64,000 nt of DNA from Cupriavidus necator N-1 (GTDB taxonomy: Bacteria; Pseudomonadota; Gammaproteobacteria; Burkholderiales; Burkholderiaceae): assembly GCF_000219215.1 (NCBI RefSeq), contig NC_015723.1, positions 930,001 to 994,000 of the forward strand, given 5' to 3'. Below, piece after piece: positions 49,055 through 57,422 of this stretch; positions within the stretch are counted from its first letter, which is position 1, and the number at the start of each line of letters is the position of its first letter. Made by a program: the position numbers and the translations under genes. The notes beneath the pieces are model-generated. The model did no database searches, was not told the origin of the DNA, and was given only the letters and a program-made list of their open reading frames with translations.

Positions 49055-50473
49055 ATGAGACGCCTTCGCAACGCCAAGATCGTGGCCACGCTCGGTCCCG
49101 CGAGTAGCACGCCCGACCTCATTGACGCGCTGTTCGAGGCCGGCGCCGATGTCTTCCGGCTCAACTTCAGCCACGGCACCCACGACGACCACCGGCAACG
49201 ATTCGAAGCCATCCGCGCCGTAGAGCGCGAACTGGGCCGCCCGATCGGCGTTCTGCTCGACCTGCAGGGTCCGAAGCTGCGCATCGGCACCTTCGCCGAC
49301 GGCCCGGTGCAACTCGCCGCCGGTGCTGGCTTCCGGCTGGACCTGGACAGTGCGGCGCCCGGCTCGGCCAGCCGGGTCTGCCTGCCGCACCCGGAGATCT
49401 TCGCCGCCCTGAGCGAGGGCGTGGAGCTGCTGCTGGACGACGGCAAGACCCGGTTGCGCGTCGGGCAGTGCGGCGCCGACTTCGCCGAGACCACGGTCGT
49501 CAACGGCGGCACGCTCTCGGACCGGAAGGGGGTGAACGTGCCGGACGCGGTGCTGCCGCTGTCGGCCATGACCGAGAAGGACCGGCGCGACCTAGACTTC
49601 GGACTGGCGCTGGGTGCGGACTGGATCGCGCTGTCCTTCGTGCAGCGGCCGGAGGACATCCGGGAGATCAAGGCAATCGTCAACGGCCGCGCCGGCATCG
49701 TGGCCAAGCTGGAGAAGCCTGCCGCCATCCAGAGCCTGGACCTGATTGTCGCCGAGGCCGATGCCATCATGGTGGCGCGCGGCGACCTGGGCGTGGAGAT
49801 GCCCGCCGAGCAGGTGCCGTCGCTGCAGAAGCAGATCGTCCGCGCGTGCCGCAAGGCCGGCAAGCCGGTCATCGTTGCCACGCAAATGCTTGAATCGATG
49901 ATTGCCGCCCCCGTGCCTACCCGTGCGGAAGCGTCAGACGTGGCGACGGCGATCTACGACGGTGCCGACGCAGTCATGCTGTCGGCCGAGTCGGCTTCCG
50001 GCCGGTATCCGGTGGAGGCGGTGCGAATGATGAACAGCATTATCTCCCGCACGGAATCCGACCCGCTGTACCGCGACGCCATCGAGGCATCCCACACCCC
50101 GCCGCGCGCGGACGCGGCTGATGCCATCGGTTACGCGGTGCGGCATATCGTGGGCTTGCTCAGGGTGCCGGCGACGGTCGCCTATACCAGCTCGGGCTAC
50201 TCGGCGCTGCGCATGGCGCGCGAGCGGCCGCAGGTGCCCATCCTCGGCATGACACCCCGCATGGCGACGGCGAGGCGGCTGACGCTCACCTGGGGCGTGC
50301 ATGCGGTGCTCTGCCACGAGGTGCTGGATGTGCCGGAGATGACCGATCTGGCCAGCCGCACTGTGCTGGCGGAGGGGTTCGGGGAAGCCGGACAGTCCAT
50401 CGTCATCTCCGCCGGACTGCCGTTCCTGGTGGCGGGAACCACCAACCTGCTGCGGATTGCGCAGATCCAATGA
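49055..50473 (+). CDS. pyk: Pyruvate kinase
   Basis: 472 residues. Motifs in order: RNAKIVATLGPASSTPDLIDALFEAGADVFRLNFSHGTHDDH, GVLLDLQGPKLRIG (B domain start), GADWIALSFVQRPEDIREI, GIVAKLEKPAAIQSLDLIVAEADAIMVARGDLGVEMPAEQVPSLQKQIVRACRKAGKPVIVATQMLESMI (catalytic Lys and the active-site signature) and PTRAEASDVATAIYDGADAVMLSAESASGRYPVEAV. Converts PEP and ADP to pyruvate and ATP. Third gene of the selB-mrp-pyk string, an odd company; it may have an extra promoter in the mrp 3' region. Confidence 0.95.
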   Translation: MRRLRNAKIVATLGPASSTPDLIDALFEAGADVFRLNFSHGTHDDHRQRFEAIRAVERELGRPIGVLLDLQGPKLRIGTFADGPVQLAAGAGFRLDLDSAAPGSASRVCLPHPEIFAALSEGVELLLDDGKTRLRVGQCGADFAETTVVNGGTLSDRKGVNVPDAVLPLSAMTEKDRRDLDFGLALGADWIALSFVQRPEDIREIKAIVNGRAGIVAKLEKPAAIQSLDLIVAEADAIMVARGDLGVEMPAEQVPSLQKQIVRACRKAGKPVIVATQMLESMIAAPVPTRAEASDVATAIYDGADAVMLSAESASGRYPVEAVRMMNSIISRTESDPLYRDAIEASHTPPRADAADAIGYAVRHIVGLLRVPATVAYTSSGYSALRMARERPQVPILGMTPRMATARRLTLTWGVHAVLCHEVLDVPEMTDLASRTVLAEGFGEAGQSIVISAGLPFLVAGTTNLLRIAQIQ

Positions 50474-50964
50474 GGGGGTAGGGACGCCGCCGAACAGGTA
50501 CGTCCCGGGGCATTGCCGCAGCGTTGCACGGTCCCCGCTGACAGAGGCCACTGCCACCTCCGTCAGCGGGCCGGGCCGCTCCCCTCCTGACCTCGACTCC
50601 CCCCTCGAAGGGGGTAGGCGATGCTGAGGCTTGGCTCATTTGCCCCGACTCTCGTTGACTACGGCTTTGGAAGCCCCCGGCGGGGCCTGCCGAAGACCGG
50701 GCAAATGATGGCCATGATGGTATCGAAACCGTGCAAAAGTCATATCCTGCTAATCAGCAGGGTGCCTTTGACGGCGCGCAGGCATGAGTGGCGCCGTTAA
50801 AGGCCTTCCGGCTGGCGAACCTCGCCCGGTTTTATCGACGCCAACACTGTACATGCGCTGGCGCGTGGTCTAGTCTTCACGTTGACCCGCGTTCGGGTGA
50901 AATCCGGGCGAAGGGGCCAATCAAGGCGCCAGTAAAAGCGCCAGTATCGGGGGTCTGGACTGCC
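50474..50964. other. Structured intergenic region after pyk
   Basis: No family-like gene. Read from pyk: hairpin CCCCCC-tcgaa-GGGGG (50599-50614), a candidate terminator without U-tail; a 10-bp inverted repeat TCATTTGCCC (50636-50645) with GGGCAAATGA (50699-50708) that encloses a GC-rich hairpin GCCCC-cggc-GGGGC; a small repeat CCTGCT-aatc-AGCAGG (50746-50761). Near 50925-50955 the near-repeat GCGCCAGTA occurs twice (it could be read as KAPV-KAPV if an upstream GTG at 50788 were used). Confidence 0.55.
50636..50708. repeat. Long-range 10-bp inverted repeat enclosing an inner hairpin
   Basis: TCATTTGCCC and GGGCAAATGA bracket 53 nt that themselves fold (GCCCC-cggc-GGGGC). A multibranched RNA leader or small RNA is conceivable. 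Confidence 0.4.
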
Positions 50965-51552
50965 ATGAGTATCGAGATCGGAAAAGACATCACTGCGTTT
51001 GCCGACCAACTGCTGGACGCCGTATTCCTGGTCGACACGGGCGGCCGCATCCAGTATGTCAGCGCAGCCTGCGAGGGCATTTTTGGCTATACGCCGAAGG
51101 ATATGGCGGGCGAGTTCATCATCGATCTGGTCATGCCCGCCGACCGGGACCGGACCATTGTCGAGGCCAAGCAGGTCATGTCGGGAAAGAAGCGGATCGG
51201 TTTTGAAAACCGCTATCGCCACAAGGACGGCAGTGCCGTCCATATCATGTGGTCCGCCGGATGGCTCCAGTCGGAACGGTTGCGCGTCGGGGTTGCCCGC
51301 GATGTCACTGCGCTGAAGAAGGAGAGCATTCTTGACCTTGGGCTGGCGCTTTCTTCCGTCCCGTTGGCGCCCCACGAGCAGAAAGTTTTGCGGCTGCTGT
51401 TGACCGACGCATCGGAAAAGCAGATTGCCCAGCGCCTCGGTCTGGCGGTTTCCACGACCCATTCCTATGTGACCGGCATCTTCCGGAAATTCGGCGTCAG
51501 GGGCCGGGCCGGGTTGATGAGCCTGTGGCTGGAAAACCTGACCAGGGATTAG
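50965..51552 (+). CDS. PAS-domain LuxR-type transcriptional regulator
   Basis: 195 residues from ATG 50965 (MSIEIGKDITAFADQLLDAVFLVDTGGRIQYVSAACEGIFGYTPKDMAGEFIIDLVMPADRD). That is a PAS domain (residues ~10-125, RIQYVSAACEGIFGYTP...VHIMWSAGWLQSERLRVGVARDVT). The C-terminal LuxR helix-turn-helix is LAPHEQKVLRLLLTDASEKQIAQRLGLAVSTTHSYVTGIFRKFGVRGRAGLMSLWL. The frame is open to a GTG at 50788, adding 59 low-complexity residues; the shorter form is preferred. A signal sensed through PAS is unknown. Convergent with the ABC binding-protein gene; a long hairpin separates them. Confidence 0.9.
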   Translation: MSIEIGKDITAFADQLLDAVFLVDTGGRIQYVSAACEGIFGYTPKDMAGEFIIDLVMPADRDRTIVEAKQVMSGKKRIGFENRYRHKDGSAVHIMWSAGWLQSERLRVGVARDVTALKKESILDLGLALSSVPLAPHEQKVLRLLLTDASEKQIAQRLGLAVSTTHSYVTGIFRKFGVRGRAGLMSLWLENLTRD

Positions 51553-51589
51553 CGGTAGCGGAAAACCGAACGCTGGATGGTTTCCAACG

Positions 51590-51636
51590 GCACAAATCCT
51601 AGTCTGTATTTGTCTGATACAAACTAGGATTTGTGC
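51590..51636. terminator. Very long hairpin between convergent genes
   Basis: GCACAAATCCTAGT (51590-51603) pairs perfectly with ACTAGGATTTGTGC (51623-51636); after one mismatch TGTAT (51605-51609) pairs with ATACA (51617-51621), loop TTGTCTG. Beyond the base, TTTCC (51581-51585) and GGAAA (51641-51645) prolong the symmetry. It lies between two converging genes, which suits a bidirectional terminator, though its AT-rich arm and length are unusual for this genome. Confidence 0.6.
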
Positions 51637-51754
51637 TTGTCGGAAATCGGCGCGGGGTTCGGACACCACGTTGCATGCCGCCGCTAGCCGGCACATAGTC
51701 CATCTTCATTCGCGTACTTCGGGCCCCAATCCGATATCTCCACCGGCGCCGCCA

Positions 51755-52996
51755 TCAGCGCCTGAGCAACGGGCACTGCGACTTCGACATCGGCATGAAC
51801 GCCTGCTCGCCCGGCACCGTGGCCAGCACCTTGTAGTAGTCCCATGGGTACTTGGATTCGGCCGGCGTCTTGACCTCGAACAGATACATGTCGTGGACCA
51901 TGCGGCCGTCTTCGCGGATGCGGCCGTTCTTGGCAAAGAAGTCGTTGATCGGCATCGACTTCATCTTCTTCATCACCGCCGCAGTCTCGTCGGTGCCCGC
52001 TGCCTGCACGGCCTTCAGGTAGTGTGTCACCGATGAATATGCACCTGCCTGGCTCATGTTGGGCATCTTCCTGAGCTTGTCGAAATAGCGGCGCGACCAC
52101 GCACGCGTGGCTTCATTCATGTCCCAGTAGAAGGCCTCGGTCAATACCAGACCGGAGGCCGTCTTCAGGCCGATGGCGTGGATGTCGTTGATATAGAGCA
52201 GCAGGCCCGCCATGCGCTGCGTGTTGTTGCGGGTCAGGCCGAATTCAGAGGCGGCCTTGATTGCGTTGACGGTATCGCCGCCGGCATTGGCCAGGCCCAC
52301 CACCTGTGCCTTGCTGGCCTGCGCCTGCAGCAGATAAGAGGCGAAGTCGCTGGTGGCCAGCGGGTGGCGCGCGGCGCCAAGCACCTTGCCGCCGGTCTCG
52401 TTGATGACCGCGGTGGCCGAGTCCTGCAGCGTGTGGCCGAAGGCGTAGTCCGCCGTCAGGAAGAACCAGGACTTGCCGCCGCGCTCCACCATTGCGCGCG
52501 CGGTGGTGTTGGCCAGCGCGTAGGTGTCGTAGGCGTAGTGCACTGACACCGGCGTGCACAGGTCATTGGTGATGCGCTCGGTGCCGGGGCCGGAGAACAC
52601 CACGATGCGGTTCTTCTGTCTTGCAACCTCAAGCACCGCCAGCGCCGGCGCCGACGCGGCCACGTCGAGGATGGCGTCGACATTGGCGGTATCGAACCAC
52701 TCGCGCGCCTTGTTGGCGGCGATGTCGGCCTTGTTCTGGTGATCGACCACCACCAGTTCGATCTTCTTGCCCAGCACCTTGCCGCCGAAATCGTCGATGG
52801 CCATCTGCGCGGCGGTGGCGCTGCCGCGGCCGGTGACGTCGGCATACAGGCCGCTCATGTCGAGCAGCATGCCGATCTTGACGACGTCGTCAGAGACGGC
52901 GGCCCTGGGCTGGGCCTGGGCGGTGCCGCAGGTAAGCGCCGCGGCGAAGGCGAGGGCGCTGGCGGCAATACGGCGGATCGCGTGGCGATGGTTCAT
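51755..52996 (-). CDS. ABC transporter substrate-binding protein (branched-chain amino acid/amide family)
   Basis: 413 residues. Signal peptide MNHRHAIRRIAASALAFAAALTCGTAQAQ; mature protein starts VVKIGMLLDMSGLYADVTGRGSATAAQMAIDDFGGKVLGKKIELVVVDHQNKADIAANKAREW, the Leu/Ile/Val-binding (Peripla_BP_6) pattern. Later KSWFFLTADYAFGHTLQDSATAVINETGGKVLG and DFASYLLQAQASKAQVVGLANAGGDTVNAIKAA. Reads ligands in the periplasm for a LivFGHM-type importer. No permease or ATPase genes are adjacent; only the cyclase follows upstream in the same direction (28 nt), so its ligand may be the cyclase substrate. Confidence 0.93.
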   Translation of the reverse strand: MNHRHAIRRIAASALAFAAALTCGTAQAQPRAAVSDDVVKIGMLLDMSGLYADVTGRGSATAAQMAIDDFGGKVLGKKIELVVVDHQNKADIAANKAREWFDTANVDAILDVAASAPALAVLEVARQKNRIVVFSGPGTERITNDLCTPVSVHYAYDTYALANTTARAMVERGGKSWFFLTADYAFGHTLQDSATAVINETGGKVLGAARHPLATSDFASYLLQAQASKAQVVGLANAGGDTVNAIKAASEFGLTRNNTQRMAGLLLYINDIHAIGLKTASGLVLTEAFYWDMNEATRAWSRRYFDKLRKMPNMSQAGAYSSVTHYLKAVQAAGTDETAAVMKKMKSMPINDFFAKNGRIREDGRMVHDMYLFEVKTPAESKYPWDYYKVLATVPGEQAFMPMSKSQCPLLRR

Positions 52997-53024
52997 GGTG
53001 TCTCCCTGATTTAATGTTGTTGGC

Positions 53025-54080
53025 TTATACCGTGGCGATCGGCGTCACCGGCGACCCAACTGCTCCGGGCAGGCGCAGCGGCGGGGCGGTGAGCTGGAAG
53101 CGCGTACGGCCGTTGGCGCGCAGCCAGTCCGCCAGTTCACGCAGGTACCACAGCTCGCCCAGCGGCAGGCCCAGCTTGAACAGGCAGTGGTGGTGCAACG
53201 GCAGCAGCGGGTGGTGCTTGTCGCCATCGGGCGCGGGGCGGGCGGGGTAGCGTTCGACCGCGTAGTTGTCGGCGATCAGCGCGGCGATGCCGGCATCGGT
53301 GATCCAGTTCAGCAGGCGTTCGTCGCGGCCATCCAGCGCGCAGCAGCTGTGGTGCAGCACGGCTTCATCGGGGTTGCGCTGCATCGACAGCACCACCTCG
53401 GCAAAGCCGGTGCGCAGGAGCAGCATGTCGCCGCGTTCGACTTCCACCTTGCCGGCATCCAGCGCGTGCATCAGGTCGTCGTAGCCGACATTGCGGAAGT
53501 CCATGCCGAAGGTGTGGGCCAGGTCCACCAGCGCGCCCCGGCCCTGCATGCCCTTGACCGCGAAGTTCTCGATGCCCAGCGCCTGCGCGGCACTGTGGTC
53601 GTGGCCGCAAGGGTGCGCGGCGAAGTTGTCGTCCTCGGCATAGTCCACCGGGCCGACGATATGCTCGTTGGCGCGGTAGCCGTTGTAGTAGACGCGCTCC
53701 GGGCGGCCGTCGCCGTCGGCATCGAACAGCGCGCCCACGTGTGCCAGCGCATCCCATTGCGTGCTGTATTGCAGGCACAGCAGCACCTGGTCGTCGCTGA
53801 TGACGTCGGTGGCGGTGGGATCGACCTTGGCCAGCGGGAAGTTCAAATAGGGGATGTCGTCACGGAAGGTAGGCCGCAGCACCGGCGGATGCCGGCGCGG
53901 GTTGAGCTTGTTGCCGCCGGGGTAGTCCAGCGGCAGCGACAGGCAGAAGCTGATGCCGGCCTGCACCTCGCGCGCGCCTTTCACGACCTGCTCCGGGCCG
54001 ATCAGGTTGATGCGGCCGAGCTGGTCGTCGGGGCCGAAGTCACCCCAGTTGGAACCTTGCGGACGTTGCTTCCAGCGCAT
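53025..54080 (-). CDS. Cyclase family protein (kynurenine formamidase-like metal hydrolase fold)
   Basis: 351 residues; AGGAGG 8 nt before the ATG at 54078-54080. It belongs to the long form of the cyclase family (PF04199): GRINLIGPEQVVKGAREVQAGISFCLSLPLD near the start, then LCLQYSTQWDALAHVGALFD, corresponding to the metal-binding HxGTHxDxPxH site (here Q-W-D-A-L-A-H), GMQGRGALVDLA and VERGDMLLLRTGF. Members hydrolyse amides or lactones. Operon with the ABC binding protein downstream. Divergent from garD across a region with two GTTGT-N3-ACAAC sites. Confidence 0.88.
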   Translation of the reverse strand: MRWKQRPQGSNWGDFGPDDQLGRINLIGPEQVVKGAREVQAGISFCLSLPLDYPGGNKLNPRRHPPVLRPTFRDDIPYLNFPLAKVDPTATDVISDDQVLLCLQYSTQWDALAHVGALFDADGDGRPERVYYNGYRANEHIVGPVDYAEDDNFAAHPCGHDHSAAQALGIENFAVKGMQGRGALVDLAHTFGMDFRNVGYDDLMHALDAGKVEVERGDMLLLRTGFAEVVLSMQRNPDEAVLHHSCCALDGRDERLLNWITDAGIAALIADNYAVERYPARPAPDGDKHHPLLPLHHHCLFKLGLPLGELWYLRELADWLRANGRTRFQLTAPPLRLPGAVGSPVTPIATV

Positions 54081-54315
54081 GAGTCATGCCTCCTGTCGTG
54101 TGCGTGGCCGACGGAGCGGCCGGTGTATGGGGTATCAGTGCGGCGTGGCTGCGCGATGTGCGTGGCCACGCGGAAGATCTCCTGTCCGGTTCTCGTGGCA
54201 TGAAACCGGTTGCATCCTTATAGGCCATATCGCGGGGGATGGTCATTTTGCGGTGCAGCAGGATTTCGGCGAGTTGGCCTCCTTCTTAGTGGCGGACAAT
54301 GCTGGTTCATGATTG

Positions 54316-54328
54316 GTTGTCGTACAAC
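54316..54328. promoter_or_regulatory. Putative operator 1, GTTGT-N3-ACAAC
   Basis: Perfect 5-bp arms with CGT between. The TTGT-N3/4-ACAA form is usual for FadR-type (FCD) GntR regulators. No such regulator gene is in this window. Confidence 0.55.
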
Positions 54329-54414
54329 ATGACAGAGAAGTGGCTTATATCCGTCCTGAAAAAACGAGAGATAGGGAATTCCCGGGGTCATAGGCAGCCA
54401 TAAGCAGATAGAAT

Positions 54415-54427
54415 GTTGTCAGACAAC
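54415..54427. promoter_or_regulatory. Putative operator 2, GTTGT-N3-ACAAC
   Basis: Same arms with CAG between, 43 nt before the garD start. Together with operator 1 it could form a repression loop. Confidence 0.6.
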
Positions 54428-54469
54428 GTAACACTAAAGGTGCGCGACGCGCGCCAGGCTGGAGATGAC

Positions 54470-56035
54470 ATGGCAGTGACCCCGACGGCAGGTGAGCAGG
54501 CGGCTCGCCCGCTGTACATCACGATGCACGCGAACGACAACGTTGCCATCGTGGCCAACGACGGCGGCCTGCCGGCGGGAACGGAATTCCCCTGCGGCCT
54601 GGTGCTGGCCGAGGGCGTGCCGCAGGGCCACAAGGTGGCGCTGACTGATCTGCGCGAGGGCGACGCGGTGATCCGCTACAACGTGGTGATCGGCTACGCG
54701 CTGAAAGACCTGCCACGCGGCAGCTGGGTCAATGAGCGGGTGATCCGCATGCCGGCCGCGCCGGAACTGCACGACCTGCCGGTCGGCACGCGCGTGGCGC
54801 CGCTGCCGCCGCTGGAAGGCTATACCTTCGAGGGCTACCGCAATGCGGACGGCTCGGTCGGCACGCGCAATATCCTGGGCATTACCACCACGGTGCAGTG
54901 CGTGGAGGGCGTGGTGGAGTTTGCCGTGCGGCGCATCAAGGAAGAACTGCTGCCGAAGTATCCCAATGTCGACGATGTGGTGGGCCTTGAACACACCTAC
55001 GGCTGCGGCGTGGCGATCGACGCGCCCGATGCCGGCATCCCGATCCGCACCATCCGCAATATCGCGCTGAACCCCAATTTCGGCGGCGAGGTGATGATCG
55101 TCAGCCTGGGTTGCGAGAAGCTGCAGCCGGCGCGCCTGATCGGCGCCGGCACCATCCCGATCCAGAAGGAGGGCGAGCCCGACGTGGTCTGCCTGCAGGA
55201 CGAGCAGCATGTGGGCTTTGCCTCGATGATCGATTCGATCATGGCCACGGCAGAGAAGAACCTGGCGCGCCTGAACGCACGCCGGCGCGAGACCTGTTCG
55301 GCGTCTGACCTGGTGGTCGGCGTGCAGTGCGGCGGCAGCGATGCCTTCTCCGGCGTCACCGCCAATCCCGCGGTGGGCTTTGCCACCGACCTGCTGGTGC
55401 GCGCCGGGGCCACGGTGATGTTCTCCGAAGTGACCGAGGTGCGCGACGGCATCGACCAGCTCACCGCGCGCGCGGCCACGCCCGAGGTGGCCGAGGCGCT
55501 GGTGCAGCAGATGGCCTGGTACGACCGCTATCTGGAGCAGGGCAAGGTCGACCGCAGCGCCAACACCACGCCGGGCAACAAGAAGGGCGGCCTGTCGAAT
55601 ATCGTGGAAAAAGCGATGGGCTCGATCGTCAAGTCCGGCACCGGCCCGATCCATGGCGTCACCGGCCCCGGCGAGAAGGTCACGCAAAAGGGGCTGATCT
55701 ATGCCGCCACGCCCGCGGGCGATTTTGTCTGCGGCACGCTGCAGCTGGCCGCCGGCATGAACCTGCACGTGTTCACCACCGGGCGCGGCACGCCGTACGG
55801 GCTGGCCGAGGTGCCGGTGATCAAGGTGTCCACCCGCAACGACCTGGCACGGCGCTGGCATGACCTGATGGATGTCAACGCCGGCCGCATTGCGACCGGC
55901 GAGGCCACCATCGAGGAAGTGGGCTGGGAGCTGTTCCACACGCTGCTGGCGGTGGCCAGCGGCAAGAAGTCATGGGCCGAGCACTGGAAGATCCGCAATG
56001 CGCTGGTGCTGTTCAATCCGGCGCCGGTGACCTGA
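54470..56035 (+). CDS. garD: Galactarate dehydratase (UxaA/GarD family)
   Basis: 521 residues from the ATG at 54470 with GGAG 5 nt before it; E. coli GarD is 523 residues and lines up over the whole length: [196 protein letters not shown]. It dehydrates galactarate to 5-keto-4-deoxy-glucarate with iron. Iron-ligand and substrate residues appear kept. No other galactarate gene is adjacent; a GarR-like reductase lies at 32797. A related sugar diacid is possible. Confidence 0.93.
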   Translation: MAVTPTAGEQAARPLYITMHANDNVAIVANDGGLPAGTEFPCGLVLAEGVPQGHKVALTDLREGDAVIRYNVVIGYALKDLPRGSWVNERVIRMPAAPELHDLPVGTRVAPLPPLEGYTFEGYRNADGSVGTRNILGITTTVQCVEGVVEFAVRRIKEELLPKYPNVDDVVGLEHTYGCGVAIDAPDAGIPIRTIRNIALNPNFGGEVMIVSLGCEKLQPARLIGAGTIPIQKEGEPDVVCLQDEQHVGFASMIDSIMATAEKNLARLNARRRETCSASDLVVGVQCGGSDAFSGVTANPAVGFATDLLVRAGATVMFSEVTEVRDGIDQLTARAATPEVAEALVQQMAWYDRYLEQGKVDRSANTTPGNKKGGLSNIVEKAMGSIVKSGTGPIHGVTGPGEKVTQKGLIYAATPAGDFVCGTLQLAAGMNLHVFTTGRGTPYGLAEVPVIKVSTRNDLARRWHDLMDVNAGRIATGEATIEEVGWELFHTLLAVASGKKSWAEHWKIRNALVLFNPAPVT

Positions 56036-56053
56036 GCCTCGGGTCTGACTGCG

Positions 56054-56278
56054 CTACGTACGCCCGCGCAACGGTTTGAGCAGATGTGACAGGCCGTTGT
56101 GATCCAGTTCGTGCATCAGCGCCAGCAGCGCGCCGATCTGCCCCGGCGGGAAGCCCTCGCGCGCGAACCAGTTCAGGTAGTTGCCTGGCAAGTCGGCGAT
56201 CACCGTGCCTTTGTGCTTGCCAAAAGGCATGGTGACTGTGACCAGCCGCTTCAGGGCGTCGGCATCGAAATCGGTCAT
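56054..56278 (-). CDS. DUF3820 family protein
   Basis: 74 residues: MTDFDADALKRLVTVTMPFGKHKGTVIADLPGNYLNWFAREGFPPGQIGALLALMHELDHNGLSHLLKPLRGRT. The TMPFGKHKG-hydrophobic-x-DLPxxYLxWFxxxGFP pattern is the DUF3820 signature (small exonuclease-like or quorum-linked fold, function open). The start at 56276-56278 fits the family. Ribosome site weak. The convergent garD ends 19 nt away. Confidence 0.88.
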   Translation of the reverse strand: MTDFDADALKRLVTVTMPFGKHKGTVIADLPGNYLNWFAREGFPPGQIGALLALMHELDHNGLSHLLKPLRGRT

Positions 56279-56316
56279 TGGTGGGCGGAAAGTCGGAAGG
56301 CTCCACGCTATCACAG

Positions 56317-57122
56317 TCAGAAGGCGCTCGTGATGCCCATTTGACCAAGCACCTGCGTGCGCCCGCTCGAAGCCGCGTTGGGCCCGAAGAGCCCATTGAT
56401 CCATGCCCCCGTAGCCGGGCCATCACCTGAAGCCCGTTGATAGACACCTTCGGCATAGACGGCGGTCCGTTTTGAGAAGCGATACATCAGCGTGCTCGTC
56501 AGCGGGACAGCGTCATTGTTCAGGAGGATGGCATTTCCCTTCATGTACTGGACGTTGCCACCCAGTGTCCATGCGGGAGCGAGCGACCAGTTTGCGCCGA
56601 TTTGCCCCTGGGCCTGTGTGTTCTCGGTATGCGCATATAAGACGCTGGTCATGACCGGTCCGAAGCTGTAGCGCATGCCGGCTCCGAAGTTGCGGATGCC
56701 GTCTTGCCCGTTGTTCATCTGCAGATACTTGACGTCCGTGTAGGCCGCGCCGGCGGCGAACCAGCCGCTCGAATAGTTGACGCCAAGGCTGACGGTGTTG
56801 CCGGAGGAAAACGACCCGGCGACACCTCCAAAGCCGTACAGGGCGCCGAAGGTCAAGCTGGCAAAATTGGCCGATTGGTACTTTACCGATCCTGGTACCC
56901 GAGCGGACCACCCGATCGAAGTCCGCCGATCCAGTGGGGTTGTTCGGGATGCCGAGGGCGGAAAATGCTCCCTGCCGGAAATTGTAGAAGCCGCCATAGG
57001 GCAGTGCGCCATCGAAGCCGCCGTTCGCCTCGTGAAAGCCGCCGAAAAGCAGCGAGTCGAACATGAAATCATACTGGTTGCCAAAGGTCAGCTTGCCCCA
57101 GTGCTGGTTGGACAGCCCGACC
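56317..57122 (-). pseudogene. Gram-negative porin remnant (5' truncated, frameshifted)
   Basis: The C-terminal ~270 residues of a Burkholderiales OmpC-type porin, spread over two frames. From 57122: WVGLSNQHWGKLTFGNQYDFMFDSLLFGGFHEANGGFDGALPYGGFYNFRQG, reading on to about 56900; there the frame shifts by one base and continues GSVKYQSANFASLTFGALYGFGGVAGSFSSGNTVSLGVNY to the C-terminal ...QVLGQMGITSAF, with the terminal Phe that outer-membrane proteins need. Signal peptide and first ~100 residues are gone, replaced by an unrelated plus-strand remnant. It cannot make a working barrel. Confidence 0.9.
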
Positions 57123-57126
57123 CAGG

Positions 57127-57408
57127 GAGATCGGTTTCCTTGAGCAACTCGGCTGCCATATCGTCGTGCTGTCCGGCGCGGCTTCGATACCCGGGGCAGT
57201 GGTGGAACTCGATGGCGCTCAGGCAGCGTTCATGCATGGGCATGGCATGCAAGCTTACATCAGCCGGCCGGACTTTGCTGTTTTCGGCGGCGTTTCCGAC
57301 CTGGCGCATCTGCCCGGCCTGGTCGATTCCCTGCGCCAGAAGATGCACTGGCGCGGTGCGGCGCAGTCCAGCATGCTGGCCGGGACCAGCGCAGCGGCTG
57401 TTTCGTGA
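57127..57408 (+). pseudogene. Remnant of an MhpA-type FAD monooxygenase (C-terminal fragment)
   Basis: The frame from 57127-57130 reads IGFLEQLGCHIVVLSGAASIPGAVVELDGAQ, then ISRPDFAVFGGVSDLAHLPGLVDSLRQKMHWRG, which resembles the C-terminal, RPDxYVFG-containing domain of 3-(3-hydroxyphenyl)propionate hydroxylase-like enzymes. Everything before, including the FAD-binding domain, is missing. It abuts the porin remnant on the other strand at about 57122-57130, marking a deletion or rearrangement junction. Confidence 0.7.
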
Positions 57409-57422
57409 GCGCGGGAGCCATG

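Larger units (their letters stand above)
54081..54469. other. Divergent cyclase-garD regulatory region
   Basis: 389 nt without a gene. Contains CCGGTT...AACCGG (about 54176-54199), and two identical-type operators GTTGT-CGT-ACAAC (54316-54328) and GTTGT-CAG-ACAAC (54415-54427) with centres 99 bp apart. The open frame of garD starts inside the second site, which is why the later ATG is taken as start. Confidence 0.6.
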
